Assembly: GCF_000710035.2 (NCBI RefSeq) | Contig: NZ_JMJJ01000004.1 | Span: forward strand, 1,239,594 to 1,303,593 | From: Pantoea ananatis LMG 2665 | GTDB taxonomy: Bacteria > Pseudomonadota > Gammaproteobacteria > Enterobacterales > Enterobacteriaceae | Reading direction: 5' to 3' | DNA length: 64,000 nt | Shown here: positions 19,195 to 29,133 of the stretch, piece after piece | Position numbering within the stretch: position 1 is the first letter of the stretch | How the letters are laid out: every line of letters begins with the position of its first letter | Notes under the pieces: model-generated | What the model saw: the letters and a program-made list of their open reading frames with translations, nothing else | Databases searched by the model: none | What the model was told of the DNA's origin: nothing | Translations under genes and position numbers: made by a program

Positions 19195-20492
19195 AAAAAC
19201 TTTTTATTCAGTTCTACCTGCTGCTGTTTGTCTGTTTCCTGGTGATGTCGCTAATGGTCGGGCTGGTTTACAAATTTACCGCCGAGCGTGCCGGTCGCCA
19301 GTCAATGAACGACCTGATGGCCAGTTCGCTCTATCTGATCCGCAGCGAACTGCGTGAGATCCCGCCACGGGACTGGAATAAGACGATTAAGAGTCTCGAT
19401 CTCGGCTTGTCGTTTGAGCTGCATATTGAGCCAATGAGTAAGTTTGAACTGGATGAAAATGAACTGCGCCGGCTGCGCGCAGGCGAAATCGTGGCGCTGG
19501 ATGATAAATACACTTTCCTGCAGCACATTCCCCGCAGCCACTACGTTCTGACCGTTGGGCCAATCCCTTACCTGTTTTATCTGCACCAGATGCGCCTGCT
19601 GGATATGGCCCTGGTGGTGTTTATCGGGATGTCGCTGGGGTTGCCGGTTTTTATCTGGCTACGTCCGCACTGGAAAGAGATGCTGCGGCTGGAGCACGCG
19701 GCTCAGCGTTTTGGTCAGGGACAGCTTGATGTCCGCACGCACTTCGACAGCACCTCTAGCCTGTTCAGGGTCGGCGTGGCTTTTAACCAAATGGCGGAAA
19801 ACATTAATACGCTGGTCGCCAGTAAAAAACAGCTGATTGACGGCATCGCCCACGAACTGCGAACGCCGCTGGTACGTTTGCGCTATCGTCTGGAGATGAG
19901 CGACAACCTGACCGAAGCGGAGTCAGCGGCATTAAACCGCGATGTCAGCCAGTTAGAAAGCCTGATTGAAGAGCTGCTGACCTATGCCCGTCTCGACCGG
20001 CCCCGCGTCGATCTTAATTTGCAGTCGCTGGATCTGGCGAACTGGTTACGTGAGCGCATGGAAGATTTCCGGGCGATAAACCCGGAGACACAGATCGATC
20101 TTGATTTACCCCAGCGTGAAAACTACGGGATTTCAGATACCCGACTGATGGAGCGCGTACTGGATAACCTGGTCAATAACGCACTGCGTTATGCCGGTCA
20201 GCGCCTGCGGGTCAGCCTGTGGTTTGATGGTGCGCTGGGGAACCTGCAGGTCGAAGATGATGGCCCGGGCATTCCCCTTGATGAACGTGAACGCGTATTT
20301 GAACCTTTTGTACGACTCGACCCAAGCCGTGACCGCGCCACCGGGGGCTGTGGGCTTGGCCTTGCCATCGTTCACTCTATTGCCCATGCATTAAGTGGCC
20401 GGGTTTCTATTGAAACCAGCCCGCTAGGCGGGGCCAGCGTTCGCTTTTGCTGGCCGCTGGATCTTCCCTTTCGGGAACTGCCCCGACGTTAA
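19191..20492 (+). CDS. rstB: RstB sensor histidine kinase
   Basis: Inner-membrane kinase partnering RstA. 433 residues, as in E. coli. Membrane helix about 4-28, periplasmic sensor to about 132, second helix about 135-157, HAMP, then the H-box IAHELRTPL with His221, N box DNLVNNALRY, G1 EDDGPGIP and G2 GGCGLGLAI. Translationally coupled to rstA. Only 18 bases separate it from the downstream M32 peptidase, so all three genes may share a transcript. Confidence 0.97.
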   Translation: MKKLFIQFYLLLFVCFLVMSLMVGLVYKFTAERAGRQSMNDLMASSLYLIRSELREIPPRDWNKTIKSLDLGLSFELHIEPMSKFELDENELRRLRAGEIVALDDKYTFLQHIPRSHYVLTVGPIPYLFYLHQMRLLDMALVVFIGMSLGLPVFIWLRPHWKEMLRLEHAAQRFGQGQLDVRTHFDSTSSLFRVGVAFNQMAENINTLVASKKQLIDGIAHELRTPLVRLRYRLEMSDNLTEAESAALNRDVSQLESLIEELLTYARLDRPRVDLNLQSLDLANWLRERMEDFRAINPETQIDLDLPQRENYGISDTRLMERVLDNLVNNALRYAGQRLRVSLWFDGALGNLQVEDDGPGIPLDERERVFEPFVRLDPSRDRATGGCGLGLAIVHSIAHALSGRVSIETSPLGGASVRFCWPLDLPFRELPRR

Positions 20493-20510
20493 CTCATTCA
20501 GGAGCATTAT

Positions 20511-21998
20511 GTGACTTCAGCTTATCAACAACTTTGTGCCACTTTTCAGCGCCTGTCGCGTTTCAGCCACGTCAGCGCCATTGCCGGATGGGATATGCAG
20601 ACCACGATGCCACCAGGAGGCAGTGCGGCGCGGGGTGAAGCGCTGGCGGAGATGAGTGTTTTGCAGCACCAGATCCTGACAGACAAGCGCCTGGGTGACT
20701 GGCTTGAGCAGGCAGAACAGCAGTCTCTCAATGATGTAGAGCGCGCCAACCTGCTCGAGATGCGTCGCGCCTGGACCCAGGCGACCTTACTGCCTGCCGA
20801 ACTGGTCGAAGCAAAATCCATTGCGGGTTCGCGCTGTGAACATGCCTGGCGCAGCCAGCGTCCCGCCAATGACTGGCAGGGCTTTGCCACAAATTTGAAA
20901 GAGGTGGTGCGCTTAAGTCGTGAGGAAGCGCAACTGCGCGCGCAAGCCAATGGCTGTTCCCGTTACGATGCCCTGCTCGATGTTTTTGAGCCGGGGATGA
21001 CCAGCGCCCGACTGGATGAGACGTTTGGACAGTTAAAAACCTGGCTACCGGCGCTGTTGCAACAGGTGGTGGAAAAACAGGCGCAAGAACCCAAGTTACC
21101 CCCTCAGGGGCCATTCCCCATTGAGGCGCAGCGCGAGCTGGGGCTGAGCATTATGGCCGAGCTGGGCTTTGATTTTAACCATGGTCGGCTGGATATCAGT
21201 GCGCATCCTTTCTGCGGCGGTGTCCCCGACGATGTGCGCATCACCACCCGTTACAATCAGGATGAATTTCTGAGTGCCATGATGGGCGTGATCCATGAAA
21301 CCGGCCATGCCCGTTACGAGCAAAACCTGCCCAAACAGTGGCGGGGCCAGCCGGTGGCACTGGCGCGCTCCACCGCCATTCATGAATCACAAAGTCTGTT
21401 TATGGAAATGCAGTTGGGCCGCAGCGCGCAGTTCCTGCAACGCATCCTGCCGCAGGTGATCGCTAAGATGGGGGCGCAACCGGCACTGCAGGCTGATAAC
21501 TTTGTGCGTTTAGCTCAGCAGGTAAAACCCGGATTGATTCGCGTGGATGCCGACGAGCTGAGCTATCCGGCCCACGTGATTCTGCGTTATGAAATTGAAC
21601 GTGCGCTCATCGAAGGTGAGATTGAGGTCGAGGATATCCCCGCACTCTGGGATGAGAAAATGCAGCAGTCTCTGGGCATTAATACGCGCGGGAATTACCG
21701 CAACGGCTGCATGCAGGATATTCACTGGACCGATGGCGCGTTCGGCTATTTCCCGACCTATACGTTGGGCGCGATGTACGCGGCTCAGTTGTTCCAGGCT
21801 TTGCAAAAAGCGATTCCACAGTCGGCAGAGCTGATTTTGCATGGCGAACTGCAGCCCGTTTTTGACTGGCTCCAACAGAATATCTGGCAACACGGCAGCC
21901 GTTTCTCTACCGATCAGCTGATGCTTAATGCCACGGGAGAGGCGCTGAACCCGGACTATTTCCGCAAACATCTTGAGCAGCGTTACCTGAACAGTTAA
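20511..21998 (+). CDS. M32-family metallocarboxypeptidase (carboxypeptidase Taq type)
   Basis: Cytosolic metal-dependent enzyme that removes C-terminal residues from peptides. All M32 landmarks are present in 495 residues: HETGH (262-266, zinc ligands and catalytic Glu), HESQS (291-295), the IRVDADE motif (about 344) and GCMQDIHWTDGAFGYFPTYTLGAM near residue 400. A GTG start follows GGAG. E. coli K-12 lacks this gene at the equivalent place; here it sits 18 bases after rstB, suggesting co-transcription with the acid-responsive two-component system. The link between the peptidase and RstAB is inference. Confidence 0.93.
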   Translation: MTSAYQQLCATFQRLSRFSHVSAIAGWDMQTTMPPGGSAARGEALAEMSVLQHQILTDKRLGDWLEQAEQQSLNDVERANLLEMRRAWTQATLLPAELVEAKSIAGSRCEHAWRSQRPANDWQGFATNLKEVVRLSREEAQLRAQANGCSRYDALLDVFEPGMTSARLDETFGQLKTWLPALLQQVVEKQAQEPKLPPQGPFPIEAQRELGLSIMAELGFDFNHGRLDISAHPFCGGVPDDVRITTRYNQDEFLSAMMGVIHETGHARYEQNLPKQWRGQPVALARSTAIHESQSLFMEMQLGRSAQFLQRILPQVIAKMGAQPALQADNFVRLAQQVKPGLIRVDADELSYPAHVILRYEIERALIEGEIEVEDIPALWDEKMQQSLGINTRGNYRNGCMQDIHWTDGAFGYFPTYTLGAMYAAQLFQALQKAIPQSAELILHGELQPVFDWLQQNIWQHGSRFSTDQLMLNATGEALNPDYFRKHLEQRYLNS

Positions 21999-22005
21999 GG
22001 TAGCA

Positions 22006-22027
22006 GGCGGCCTGAAGGCCGCCTTTC
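22006..22027 (+). terminator. Terminator after the M32 peptidase gene
   Basis: GGCGGCC-TGAA-GGCCGCC (22006-22023) followed by TTTC, directly after the stop. The T-run is short, so efficiency is uncertain. Confidence 0.65.
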
Positions 22028-22047
22028 ACTTCCCCCCGCCCACTTTG

Positions 22048-22061
22048 TACAATCGGTTACA
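22048..22061 (+). promoter_or_regulatory. RstA box upstream of asr
   Basis: TACAATCGGTTACA matches the RstA consensus TACATNTNGTTACA at 10 of the 12 fixed positions, including both half-sites TACA and GTTACA. It lies 104 bases before the asr start; asr is an established RstA target in E. coli. Confidence 0.75.
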
Positions 22062-22165
22062 CGGCGATACCAATGACCCACGGACGCGCCTGTTATTTTC
22101 TCATATAGTCATTTCACCGGCCCCGCAGTGGGCTACACATGAAAAAATAGTCCGAGGGTTTTGCA

Positions 22166-22618
22166 ATGAAAAAATTATTTGCACTGGTAATCGCCGCTGC
22201 CATGGGTCTGTCTTCAGTTGCTTTCGCTGCCGAGACAACTGCTGCTCCAGCCGCTGCTGCTACCACTACTACTACCGCTGCACCTGCTAAGACCGAACAC
22301 AAAGCTGCCGCTCACAAGAAGCACCATAAAGCTGCACAGAAAGCTCAGGCTGCTAAGAAAAAAGCAGTGAAGAAAGACACCGCGCAGAAAGCTCAGGCGG
22401 CTAAAAAGAAAGTCGCTAAGAAAGATACCGCTCAGAAAGCGCAGGCCGCTAAAAAGCATCACAAAGCTAAACCAGCCCAGAAAGCTCAGGCTGCTAAAAA
22501 ACACCACAAAGCTAAAGCAGCCCAGAAAGCCCAGGCCGCTAAAAAACACCACAAAGCTAAACCAGCTCAGAAAGCCCAGGCTGCTAAAAAGCACCACAAA
22601 AAAGCCGCTAAAAAATAA
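22166..22618 (+). CDS. asr: Asr, acid shock protein
   Basis: Small basic periplasmic protein induced at low pH. Signal peptide to FAAE (about residue 22), then an Ala/Thr segment, then a Lys/Ala/His-rich body with six tandem copies built on AQKAQAAKK. At 150 residues it is longer than the E. coli precursor (about 100), mainly through extra repeats. The His-rich repeats (KKHHKAK) would gain charge as pH falls, in keeping with a buffering or chaperone-like role, which is a family hypothesis. RBS GAGGG; an RstA box is upstream. Confidence 0.95.
   Translation: MKKLFALVIAAAMGLSSVAFAAETTAAPAAAATTTTTAAPAKTEHKAAAHKKHHKAAQKAQAAKKKAVKKDTAQKAQAAKKKVAKKDTAQKAQAAKKHHKAKPAQKAQAAKKHHKAKAAQKAQAAKKHHKAKPAQKAQAAKKHHKKAAKK
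22334..22615 (+). repeat. Tandem coding repeat in asr
   Basis: Six successive units of 15-17 residues beginning AQKAQAAKK; the last four add HHKAK(P/A) or a shortened end. At the DNA level the later copies are nearly identical, so copy number should vary between strains by slippage. Confidence 0.9.
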
Positions 22619-22656
22619 GGTCACCCTTTAGGGTTCCGAGTAAGCGTTAATAATTA

Positions 22657-22686
22657 AAACACCCGGTTCTGCCGGGTGTTTCTTTA
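22657..22686 (+). terminator. Terminator after asr
   Basis: AAACACCCGG and CCGGGTGTTT (22657-22666, 22672-22681; loop TTCTG) followed by CTTTA. It lies between asr and ydgU and would attenuate read-through into the latter. Confidence 0.7.
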
Positions 22687-22700
22687 CTGGAGTGGCTAAT

Positions 22701-22781
22701 ATGGTCCGTCGCTATCGCTTCGAAATTATTCTGATTGTGATGATCTTATGTGGCGTTATCGCGGCCAGTTTTTTTATTTAG
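22701..22781 (+). CDS. ydgU: YdgU, 26-residue membrane microprotein
   Basis: MVRRYRFEIILIVMILCGVI plus six further residues is a single hydrophobic helix with a short basic N terminus. It matches E. coli YdgU (27 residues) in sequence and position directly after asr. The ATG has GGAG 13 bases upstream. Function is not known; linkage to asr suggests acid or envelope stress. Confidence 0.85.
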   Translation: MVRRYRFEIILIVMILCGVIAASFFI

Positions 22782-22896
22782 TCGCTGTCGCGTACTGATT
22801 AACTGAAAAGACTCCCTTTTTTACCGCTCACTGACTATAGTTATGTCACTTCAGTAATAACAAAAACGTTTTCTTTTTCTCGCTATTGAGAGTTCT

Positions 22897-23706
22897 ATGC
22901 GCCTGGCTACCCTGTTAATCGTTGGACTTTTCAGTTTCACCGCCGTTGTTCATGCCGATGATAATGATGATTCACCGACGCCTGCCGAAATAAAAATGCT
23001 GTTTTTTGGTAAGGATCATCGTCAGGCGATTACCGACGTCAGCGACGCGCCCTGGGATGCGATAGGTCAACTGGAAACCGAAAGTGGTAACCTGTGCACC
23101 GCAACGCTTATTTCACCACATCTGGCACTGACCGCAGGCCACTGTTTACTGACGCCACCGGGCAAGTTTGATAAACCGGTCGCGCTGCGCTTTATGTCGA
23201 CCAAAAAAGGCTGGCGCTACGAGATCCACGACATTGATGCCCGCGTTGAACCTTCTCTGGTCCACAGGCTAAAAGCCGATGGCGAAGGATGGATCGTCCC
23301 CAGCAGCGCAGCACCGTTCGACTATGGTCTGGTTATTTTACGTAATCCCCCTTCTGCCATTACGCCGATTCCGCTGTTTGATGGTTCACGCAGTGATTTA
23401 ACGGACGCGCTTAAAGAAGCCGGACGTAAAGTGACTCAGGCTGGCTACCCTGCCGATCATCTTGACAGCCTGTATTCACACAGCGACTGCCTGATCACCG
23501 GCTGGGCGCAGCGTGCCGTGTTATCGCACCAGTGTGATACGCTGCCGGGTGACAGCGGTTCGCCGCTACTGTTGAAAGGCGATAAAGGCTGGCAGCTGAT
23601 TGCCGTGCAGAGTTCGGCACCTGCCGCAAAAGATCGCTATCTTGCGGATAACCGGGCGATTGCCGTGACCTCCTTTAAAGACCGGCTTGAAGCGCTGGCC
23701 CAGTAG
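22897..23706 (+). CDS. ydgD: YdgD, periplasmic trypsin-like serine protease
   Basis: Exported protease of 269 residues (E. coli 273). Signal peptide ends at VVHADD (about residue 20). The catalytic triad is visible: His82 in LTAGHC, Asp142 in PFDYGLVIL and Ser220 in LPGDSGSP. Cysteines flanking the active His and Ser could form disulfides. Substrates are unknown. Position after asr-ydgU follows E. coli. Confidence 0.93.
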   Translation: MRLATLLIVGLFSFTAVVHADDNDDSPTPAEIKMLFFGKDHRQAITDVSDAPWDAIGQLETESGNLCTATLISPHLALTAGHCLLTPPGKFDKPVALRFMSTKKGWRYEIHDIDARVEPSLVHRLKADGEGWIVPSSAAPFDYGLVILRNPPSAITPIPLFDGSRSDLTDALKEAGRKVTQAGYPADHLDSLYSHSDCLITGWAQRAVLSHQCDTLPGDSGSPLLLKGDKGWQLIAVQSSAPAAKDRYLADNRAIAVTSFKDRLEALAQ

Positions 23707-23738
23707 GTTGCCTGAAGGGTTACACGATCTGAACACAT

Positions 23739-23776
23739 AAAAAAGCCCGCATCCATCAAGGTGCGGGCTTTTTTTT
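23739..23776. terminator. Bidirectional terminator between ydgD and hrpA
   Basis: GCCCGCA (23745-23751) pairs with TGCGGGC (23762-23768), flanked by an A-run on the left and an eight-T run on the right; it serves both convergent genes. Confidence 0.88.
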
Positions 23777-23795
23777 ACGCGAGCTGTCTCGGCAA

Positions 23796-26700
23796 CTAGC
23801 CTGCGATTTGCTCCATCGCCTGCAGGATGCGTTTATCCGAGATCGGATAAGGCGTTCCCAGCTGTTGCGCAAACTGGCTGATTCGTAGCTCTTCAATCAT
23901 CCAGCGGATATGCTGCACGTCCGCGTCATCCTGACGCTGCGGCGGCAATTTATTCCACCATGCCTGCCTCGCTTGCTCGACGGCCTGCACTTTGAGCATT
24001 CGGGCGCGATCGCTATGAGGATCGACCGGCAACTTCTCCAGCCGTCGCTCAATGCCGTGCAGATAACGCAGCGTATCTGCCAGATGCTGCCAGCCATTCT
24101 GGGTGACAAAACCCCGGTAAACCAGGCCGTTCATCTGCGCTTTGATATCCGCCAGTGCCAGCGCCAGCGTCATATCTACCCGCCCTTTCAGACGTTTGTT
24201 AATCGAAAATACCGCTGTCAGAATCTGCTCAACCTGCTTTGCGATCTCTACCACGGTATCATTGAGTTCGGCGCGCACTTTTTCCCTTAGCGCTTCGAAC
24301 TGCGTTTGCTCCCATGCCGGGCCACCGGCTTCTGCGATTAACTTGTCAACGCCGCAGGCAATGCAGTCATCAATCAGCTCCATGACCTTGCCGTAAGGGT
24401 TAAAATACAGCCCCAGCTTGGCTTTGTTCGGCAACTTTTCATGCAGATACTTCACGGGGGACGGGATATTCAGCAACAACAGGCGACGCTGACCGCGCCA
24501 CATCATTTTCTGCTGCTCATGCTCGCTGTCAAACAAGCGGATGCCCACGCTGTCCTTCTCGTCAACCAGAGCAGGCCAGGCTTTTACCTCATAGCTGCCG
24601 CGTTTTTGCTGGTAACTGCGCGGTAAATCGCCAAAGCTCCAGAGGTGCAAACCGCTCTGCTCCAGGCCATCGTCCGCCACGTTAGAGAGCGTTTCCTGCA
24701 CCTTTCCTTTTAACAGGCGTTTCAGCGCAGCAAGATCTTTACCTTCCTGAAGTTTGCGGTTGTGCTCATCGACAACCCGAAACGTCATTTTCAGATGATC
24801 GGGCACCTGTTCCCACTGCCAGTTGTCTCGCTCCAGCGTCACGCCAGTCATCCGGCGGAATTCCCGCGACAGCGCATCCAGCAATGGCATCTCCATGGCG
24901 GTAACACGGCCTAAGAATGCTTCAGCATAGTTAGGAGCAGGCACCAGGTTGCGGCGCAGTGGCTTAGGTAACGATTTAATCAGGGCGATGATCAGCTCAC
25001 GCCGCACGCCGGGGATCTGCCATTCAAAACCCGCTTCCTCCACCTGGTTAAGCAGCGGTAAAGGTATATGGACCGTCACGCCATCGGCATCCGCACCGGG
25101 TTCAAACTGATAACTCAGCTTGAGTTTAAGGTTTCCCTGATGCCAGACGTTGGGATAGTCGAGCTGGCTGACTTTATCCGCGCCCTCTTTGATCAGCATC
25201 TGCTTATCAAAGTTCAGCAGTTCAGCATTGGTTTTGCTGGCCTGCTTCCACCACGTGTCAAAATGGCGGGCTGAAACGACATCCTTGCCCACGCGCCGGT
25301 CGTAGAAAGCAAACAGCGTTTCATCATCCACGAGAATATCGCGGCGGCGCGATTTATGTTCCAGATCTTCGACTTCGCTGCGCAGTTTCTGATTGGCGCG
25401 GAAAAACGCATGACGCGTCTGCCAGTCGCCCTCAACCAGCGCATGGCGAATAAACAGCTCGCGGCTGAGCGTGGGATCGATGGTGCCGTAATTCACCTTG
25501 CGCGCAGCCACAATCGGCAGACCGTAAAGAGTCACTTTCTCACTGGCCATCACCGCGCCCTGCGATTTCTCCCAGTGCGGTTCGCTGTAGCTGCGTTTGA
25601 TCAGGTGCTGCGCCAGCGGCTCAATCCACTCGGGATCGATGCGCGCCGCCATGCGGCCCCACAGCCGGCTGGTTTCCACCAGTTCAGCGACCATTGTCCA
25701 TTTAGGCGGCTTTTTAAACAGTCCAGAGCCGGGAAAGATAGCAAAACGGGCGTTGCGTGCGCCGGTAAACTCTTGTTTATCGGCGTCTTTCTGACCGATA
25801 TGTGACAGTAAGCCGGTCAGCAAGGCACAGTGAATCTCTCTGTACTCCGCTGGCTCGCTGTTAACGGGAATGCCCAGTTCGCGCACCACCTGACGGAGCT
25901 GAGTATAGATATCCTGCCATTCGCGCACGCGCAGATAGTTTAAATAGTCTGTTTTACACTGACGGCGGAACAGGTTACCGGACAGCGCTTTCTGCTGTTC
26001 GCCCAGGTAGTTCCACAGGTTCACAAATGCCACAAAATCTGACTCTTTATCCGCAAAGCGTCGGTGTTTTTCATCCGAGGCCTGCTTTTTGTCGGCGGGA
26101 CGTTCGCGCGGGTCCTGAATCGATAAGCCGGCAGCGATGATCATCACTTCCCGCACGCAGCCGTACTGCTGTGCTGCCAGCACCATGCGCGCCAGGCGCG
26201 GATCGACAGGCAACTGCGCCAGCTGGCGGCCGGAGCCGGTGAGTGAGTAATGTCCGTCGTCATTGAGGGTTAATGCCCCCAGCTCCTCCAGGAGCCTTAC
26301 GCCATCCTGAATGTGACGTTTATCCGGTGCTTCCACGAACGGGAAGGCCGCGATATCGCCCAGCCCCAGCGCGGTCATCTGCAGAATAACCGAGGCCAGA
26401 TTGGTACGCAGGATTTCAGGATCGGTAAAGGCAGGACGGCTCAGGAAATCGTCTTCGGCATAGAGCCGTATGCAGATCCCTTCCGACACGCGCCCGCAAC
26501 GTCCTTTACGCTGATTCGCGGAGGCCTGCGAAATCGGCTCTATCGGCAGGCGCTGCACTTTCGTGCGATAGCTGTAGCGGCTGATACGCGCCGTGCCGGG
26601 ATCGATAACGTATTTGATGCCCGGTACGGTCAGCGACGTTTCGGCGACGTTGGTTGCCAGCACGATACGCCGCCCGCTGTGCGACTGAAATACCCGGTTC

Positions 26701-27695
26701 TGCTCGCTGTTAGACAGACGGGCATAGAGCGGCAACACTTCGGTATGGGGCAGATCGCGCTTCATCAGCGCGTCGGCGGTATCGCGAATTTCGCGCTCAC
26801 CGCTCATAAAAATCAGGATGTCGCCCCGGCCTTCACGCCCCAGCTCATCGACCGCGTCGAAGATGGCCTGAAGTTGATCGCGGTCAACATCCTCCGCCTC
26901 TTCCACCACCGGACGGTAGCGCACTTCTACCGGATAGGTGCGGCCCGACACCTCAATCACCGGCGCGTTGTTGAAATGACGAGAGAAGCGCTGGGGATCG
27001 ATGGTTGCTGACGTAATAATCACTTTCAGATCGGGACGACGCGGCAGTAACTCCCGCAGGTAGCCCAGCAGGAAGTCGATATTTAGGCTGCGTTCATGAG
27101 CCTCATCAATGATGATGGTGTCATACTGCATTAGCATGCGGTCCTGCTGGATTTCCGCCAGCAGAATTCCGTCTGTCATGAGTTTAATCTGGGTCGTTTC
27201 GCTGACCTGATCGTTAAACCGCACTTTGTAACCCACACAGCCACCGAGCGAAGTTTCCAGCTCGTCGGCGATGCGGTTGGCAACGGTACGTGCCGCCAGC
27301 CGACGCGGCTGAGTGTGACCAATTAAGCCGGTAATACCGCGACCCAGCGTCAGGCAAATTTTGGGCAACTGGGTGGTTTTGCCCGATCCGGTTTCACCCG
27401 CGACGATAACCACCTGGTGTTCACGAATCGCCTCTGCGATGACCTGCTGCTTCTGGCTGACTGGCAGATTTTCCGGAAACGTGATGCGCGGCGTCGCCGC
27501 AACACGTTGTGCAACGCGGCGCTCTGCAACAATGATATCCTGCTCAAGCTCGGCGGCGATGCTTTGCTGAGCGTCGGGATTTTTGATTTTTTTGGCGCCA
27601 TGTAACCGACGCTGCAAGCGTTGACGGTCACGCAGCATTAACGCATCAAGCCGCGACCAGAGCGGCGTTAATGGGGATGAAACCGGAGAAGACAT
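23796..27695 (-). CDS. hrpA: HrpA, DEAH-box RNA helicase
   Basis: ATP-dependent 3'-5' RNA helicase of 1299 residues (E. coli 1300), implicated in mRNA processing and in resolving stalled ribosomes. Motif I GETGSGKTTQ (about 100), motif II DEAH (about 198), motif III SAT, motif V NVAETSLT and motif VI QRKGRCGR are all present, followed by the HA2, OB-fold and the long C-terminal extension typical of bacterial HrpA. Transcribed alone, convergent with ydgD. Confidence 0.97.
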   Translation of the reverse strand: MSSPVSSPLTPLWSRLDALMLRDRQRLQRRLHGAKKIKNPDAQQSIAAELEQDIIVAERRVAQRVAATPRITFPENLPVSQKQQVIAEAIREHQVVIVAGETGSGKTTQLPKICLTLGRGITGLIGHTQPRRLAARTVANRIADELETSLGGCVGYKVRFNDQVSETTQIKLMTDGILLAEIQQDRMLMQYDTIIIDEAHERSLNIDFLLGYLRELLPRRPDLKVIITSATIDPQRFSRHFNNAPVIEVSGRTYPVEVRYRPVVEEAEDVDRDQLQAIFDAVDELGREGRGDILIFMSGEREIRDTADALMKRDLPHTEVLPLYARLSNSEQNRVFQSHSGRRIVLATNVAETSLTVPGIKYVIDPGTARISRYSYRTKVQRLPIEPISQASANQRKGRCGRVSEGICIRLYAEDDFLSRPAFTDPEILRTNLASVILQMTALGLGDIAAFPFVEAPDKRHIQDGVRLLEELGALTLNDDGHYSLTGSGRQLAQLPVDPRLARMVLAAQQYGCVREVMIIAAGLSIQDPRERPADKKQASDEKHRRFADKESDFVAFVNLWNYLGEQQKALSGNLFRRQCKTDYLNYLRVREWQDIYTQLRQVVRELGIPVNSEPAEYREIHCALLTGLLSHIGQKDADKQEFTGARNARFAIFPGSGLFKKPPKWTMVAELVETSRLWGRMAARIDPEWIEPLAQHLIKRSYSEPHWEKSQGAVMASEKVTLYGLPIVAARKVNYGTIDPTLSRELFIRHALVEGDWQTRHAFFRANQKLRSEVEDLEHKSRRRDILVDDETLFAFYDRRVGKDVVSARHFDTWWKQASKTNAELLNFDKQMLIKEGADKVSQLDYPNVWHQGNLKLKLSYQFEPGADADGVTVHIPLPLLNQVEEAGFEWQIPGVRRELIIALIKSLPKPLRRNLVPAPNYAEAFLGRVTAMEMPLLDALSREFRRMTGVTLERDNWQWEQVPDHLKMTFRVVDEHNRKLQEGKDLAALKRLLKGKVQETLSNVADDGLEQSGLHLWSFGDLPRSYQQKRGSYEVKAWPALVDEKDSVGIRLFDSEHEQQKMMWRGQRRLLLLNIPSPVKYLHEKLPNKAKLGLYFNPYGKVMELIDDCIACGVDKLIAEAGGPAWEQTQFEALREKVRAELNDTVVEIAKQVEQILTAVFSINKRLKGRVDMTLALALADIKAQMNGLVYRGFVTQNGWQHLADTLRYLHGIERRLEKLPVDPHSDRARMLKVQAVEQARQAWWNKLPPQRQDDADVQHIRWMIEELRISQFAQQLGTPYPISDKRILQAMEQIAG

Positions 27696-27906
27696 AGTAG
27701 TGACGTACCTTACTCAGACGGTGTGGATTCAGCGTACAGTGCTAAGATAACCCGCTGATTAACGCTAATAATTGCGCCTAGCATAGCACATTCCCTTTTA
27801 CGCCGTGATGGTTGGCAAAACCGGCTTGTTCAATTAATTCGAATATAGCTCTCGAAATATTGCGCTTTCACCCTAAGGCCGATGTTTGTAAAGTGTAAAC
27901 CATTGA

Positions 27907-28542
<636 letters not shown>

Positions 28543-28560
28543 TAATGCTGTTTGACGCGG

Positions 28561-28587
28561 AACCGGGCATCAGCCCGGTTTTTTTAT
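28561..28587 (+). terminator. Terminator of azoR
   Basis: AACCGGGC-ATCA-GCCCGGTT (28561-28580) followed by five T. Confidence 0.88.
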
Positions 28588-28612
28588 GCCTGCATCGCCC
28601 TGCTCAATAGGG

Positions 28613-28933
28613 CTATTTCTGCAACCACTGCCCGTTAATGCCCTGAACGTATTCCCCCGTCCCCGCCCGCGTGACCAGCTTTTGTCCAGCGATGCGGGCC
28701 ACCTCATCGGTTTTCAGGTTGTTCTGCCCGGCAAGACGCTGGTACTCTGCGCGCCGTCCGTCATTGATGCGTTTAACCAGTGCGAGGGTTTCGCTGTCGT
28801 CTGATCGAGGGGCAATATAACCGGACAGGGTTTCGCCGACCCGGCCCGACTGACGGGCCTCATCAAGCGTCAGAGCCCAGGCCGGCTGGCTCATCGTCGT
28901 CGCCAGTAAAAGTGCAAGACCAATGCGTTTCAT
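28613..28933 (-). CDS. ydbL: YdbL, periplasmic DUF1318 protein
   Basis: Exported protein of 106 residues with a signal peptide ending PAWALT. The mature part (LDEARQSGRVGETLSGYIA, ALVKRINDGRRAEYQRLA) matches E. coli YdbL (108). In E. coli it is described as a chaperone-like partner of the YdbH-YnbE bridge. Third gene of the ydbH-ynbE-ydbL operon, 11 bases after ynbE. Confidence 0.92.
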   Translation of the reverse strand: MKRIGLALLLATTMSQPAWALTLDEARQSGRVGETLSGYIAPRSDDSETLALVKRINDGRRAEYQRLAGQNNLKTDEVARIAGQKLVTRAGTGEYVQGINGQWLQK

Positions 28934-28944
28934 GCTGGCTCTCC

Positions 28945-29133
28945 TCAGAACAGGCCGCTCTGGTTTTTCAGTAAGGCTTCGACATCCTTGTCCACTTTAA
29001 TGTGGATCTCATGCTCAATTTTCACATTCATATTAATGGTAATGGGGTCTTTTGGCGCAGCCACTTCGATGCGTGGCACACAACCCATCAGCGGTAGCCA
29101 GGCTACCATCAGCAGTAAGGCCCTGAGGCTCAT
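28945..29133 (-). CDS. ynbE: YnbE, small outer-membrane lipoprotein
   Basis: 62-residue lipoprotein; lipobox LMGC gives a mature protein starting at Cys18. The mature part PRIEVAAPKDPITINMNVKI is almost the same as E. coli. It has been reported to stack by beta-strand addition on the C terminus of YdbH, completing a bridge to the outer membrane. Its ATG overlaps the ydbH stop (ATGA). Confidence 0.93.
   Translation of the reverse strand: MSLRALLLMVAWLPLMGCVPRIEVAAPKDPITINMNVKIEHEIHIKVDKDVEALLKNQSGLF

Noticed and set aside
22214..22624. 136-residue minus-strand frame rich in Phe/Leu/Ser opposite asr
   Set aside because: It is the reverse of the Lys/Ala/His repeats; low complexity arises from the asr sense strand.
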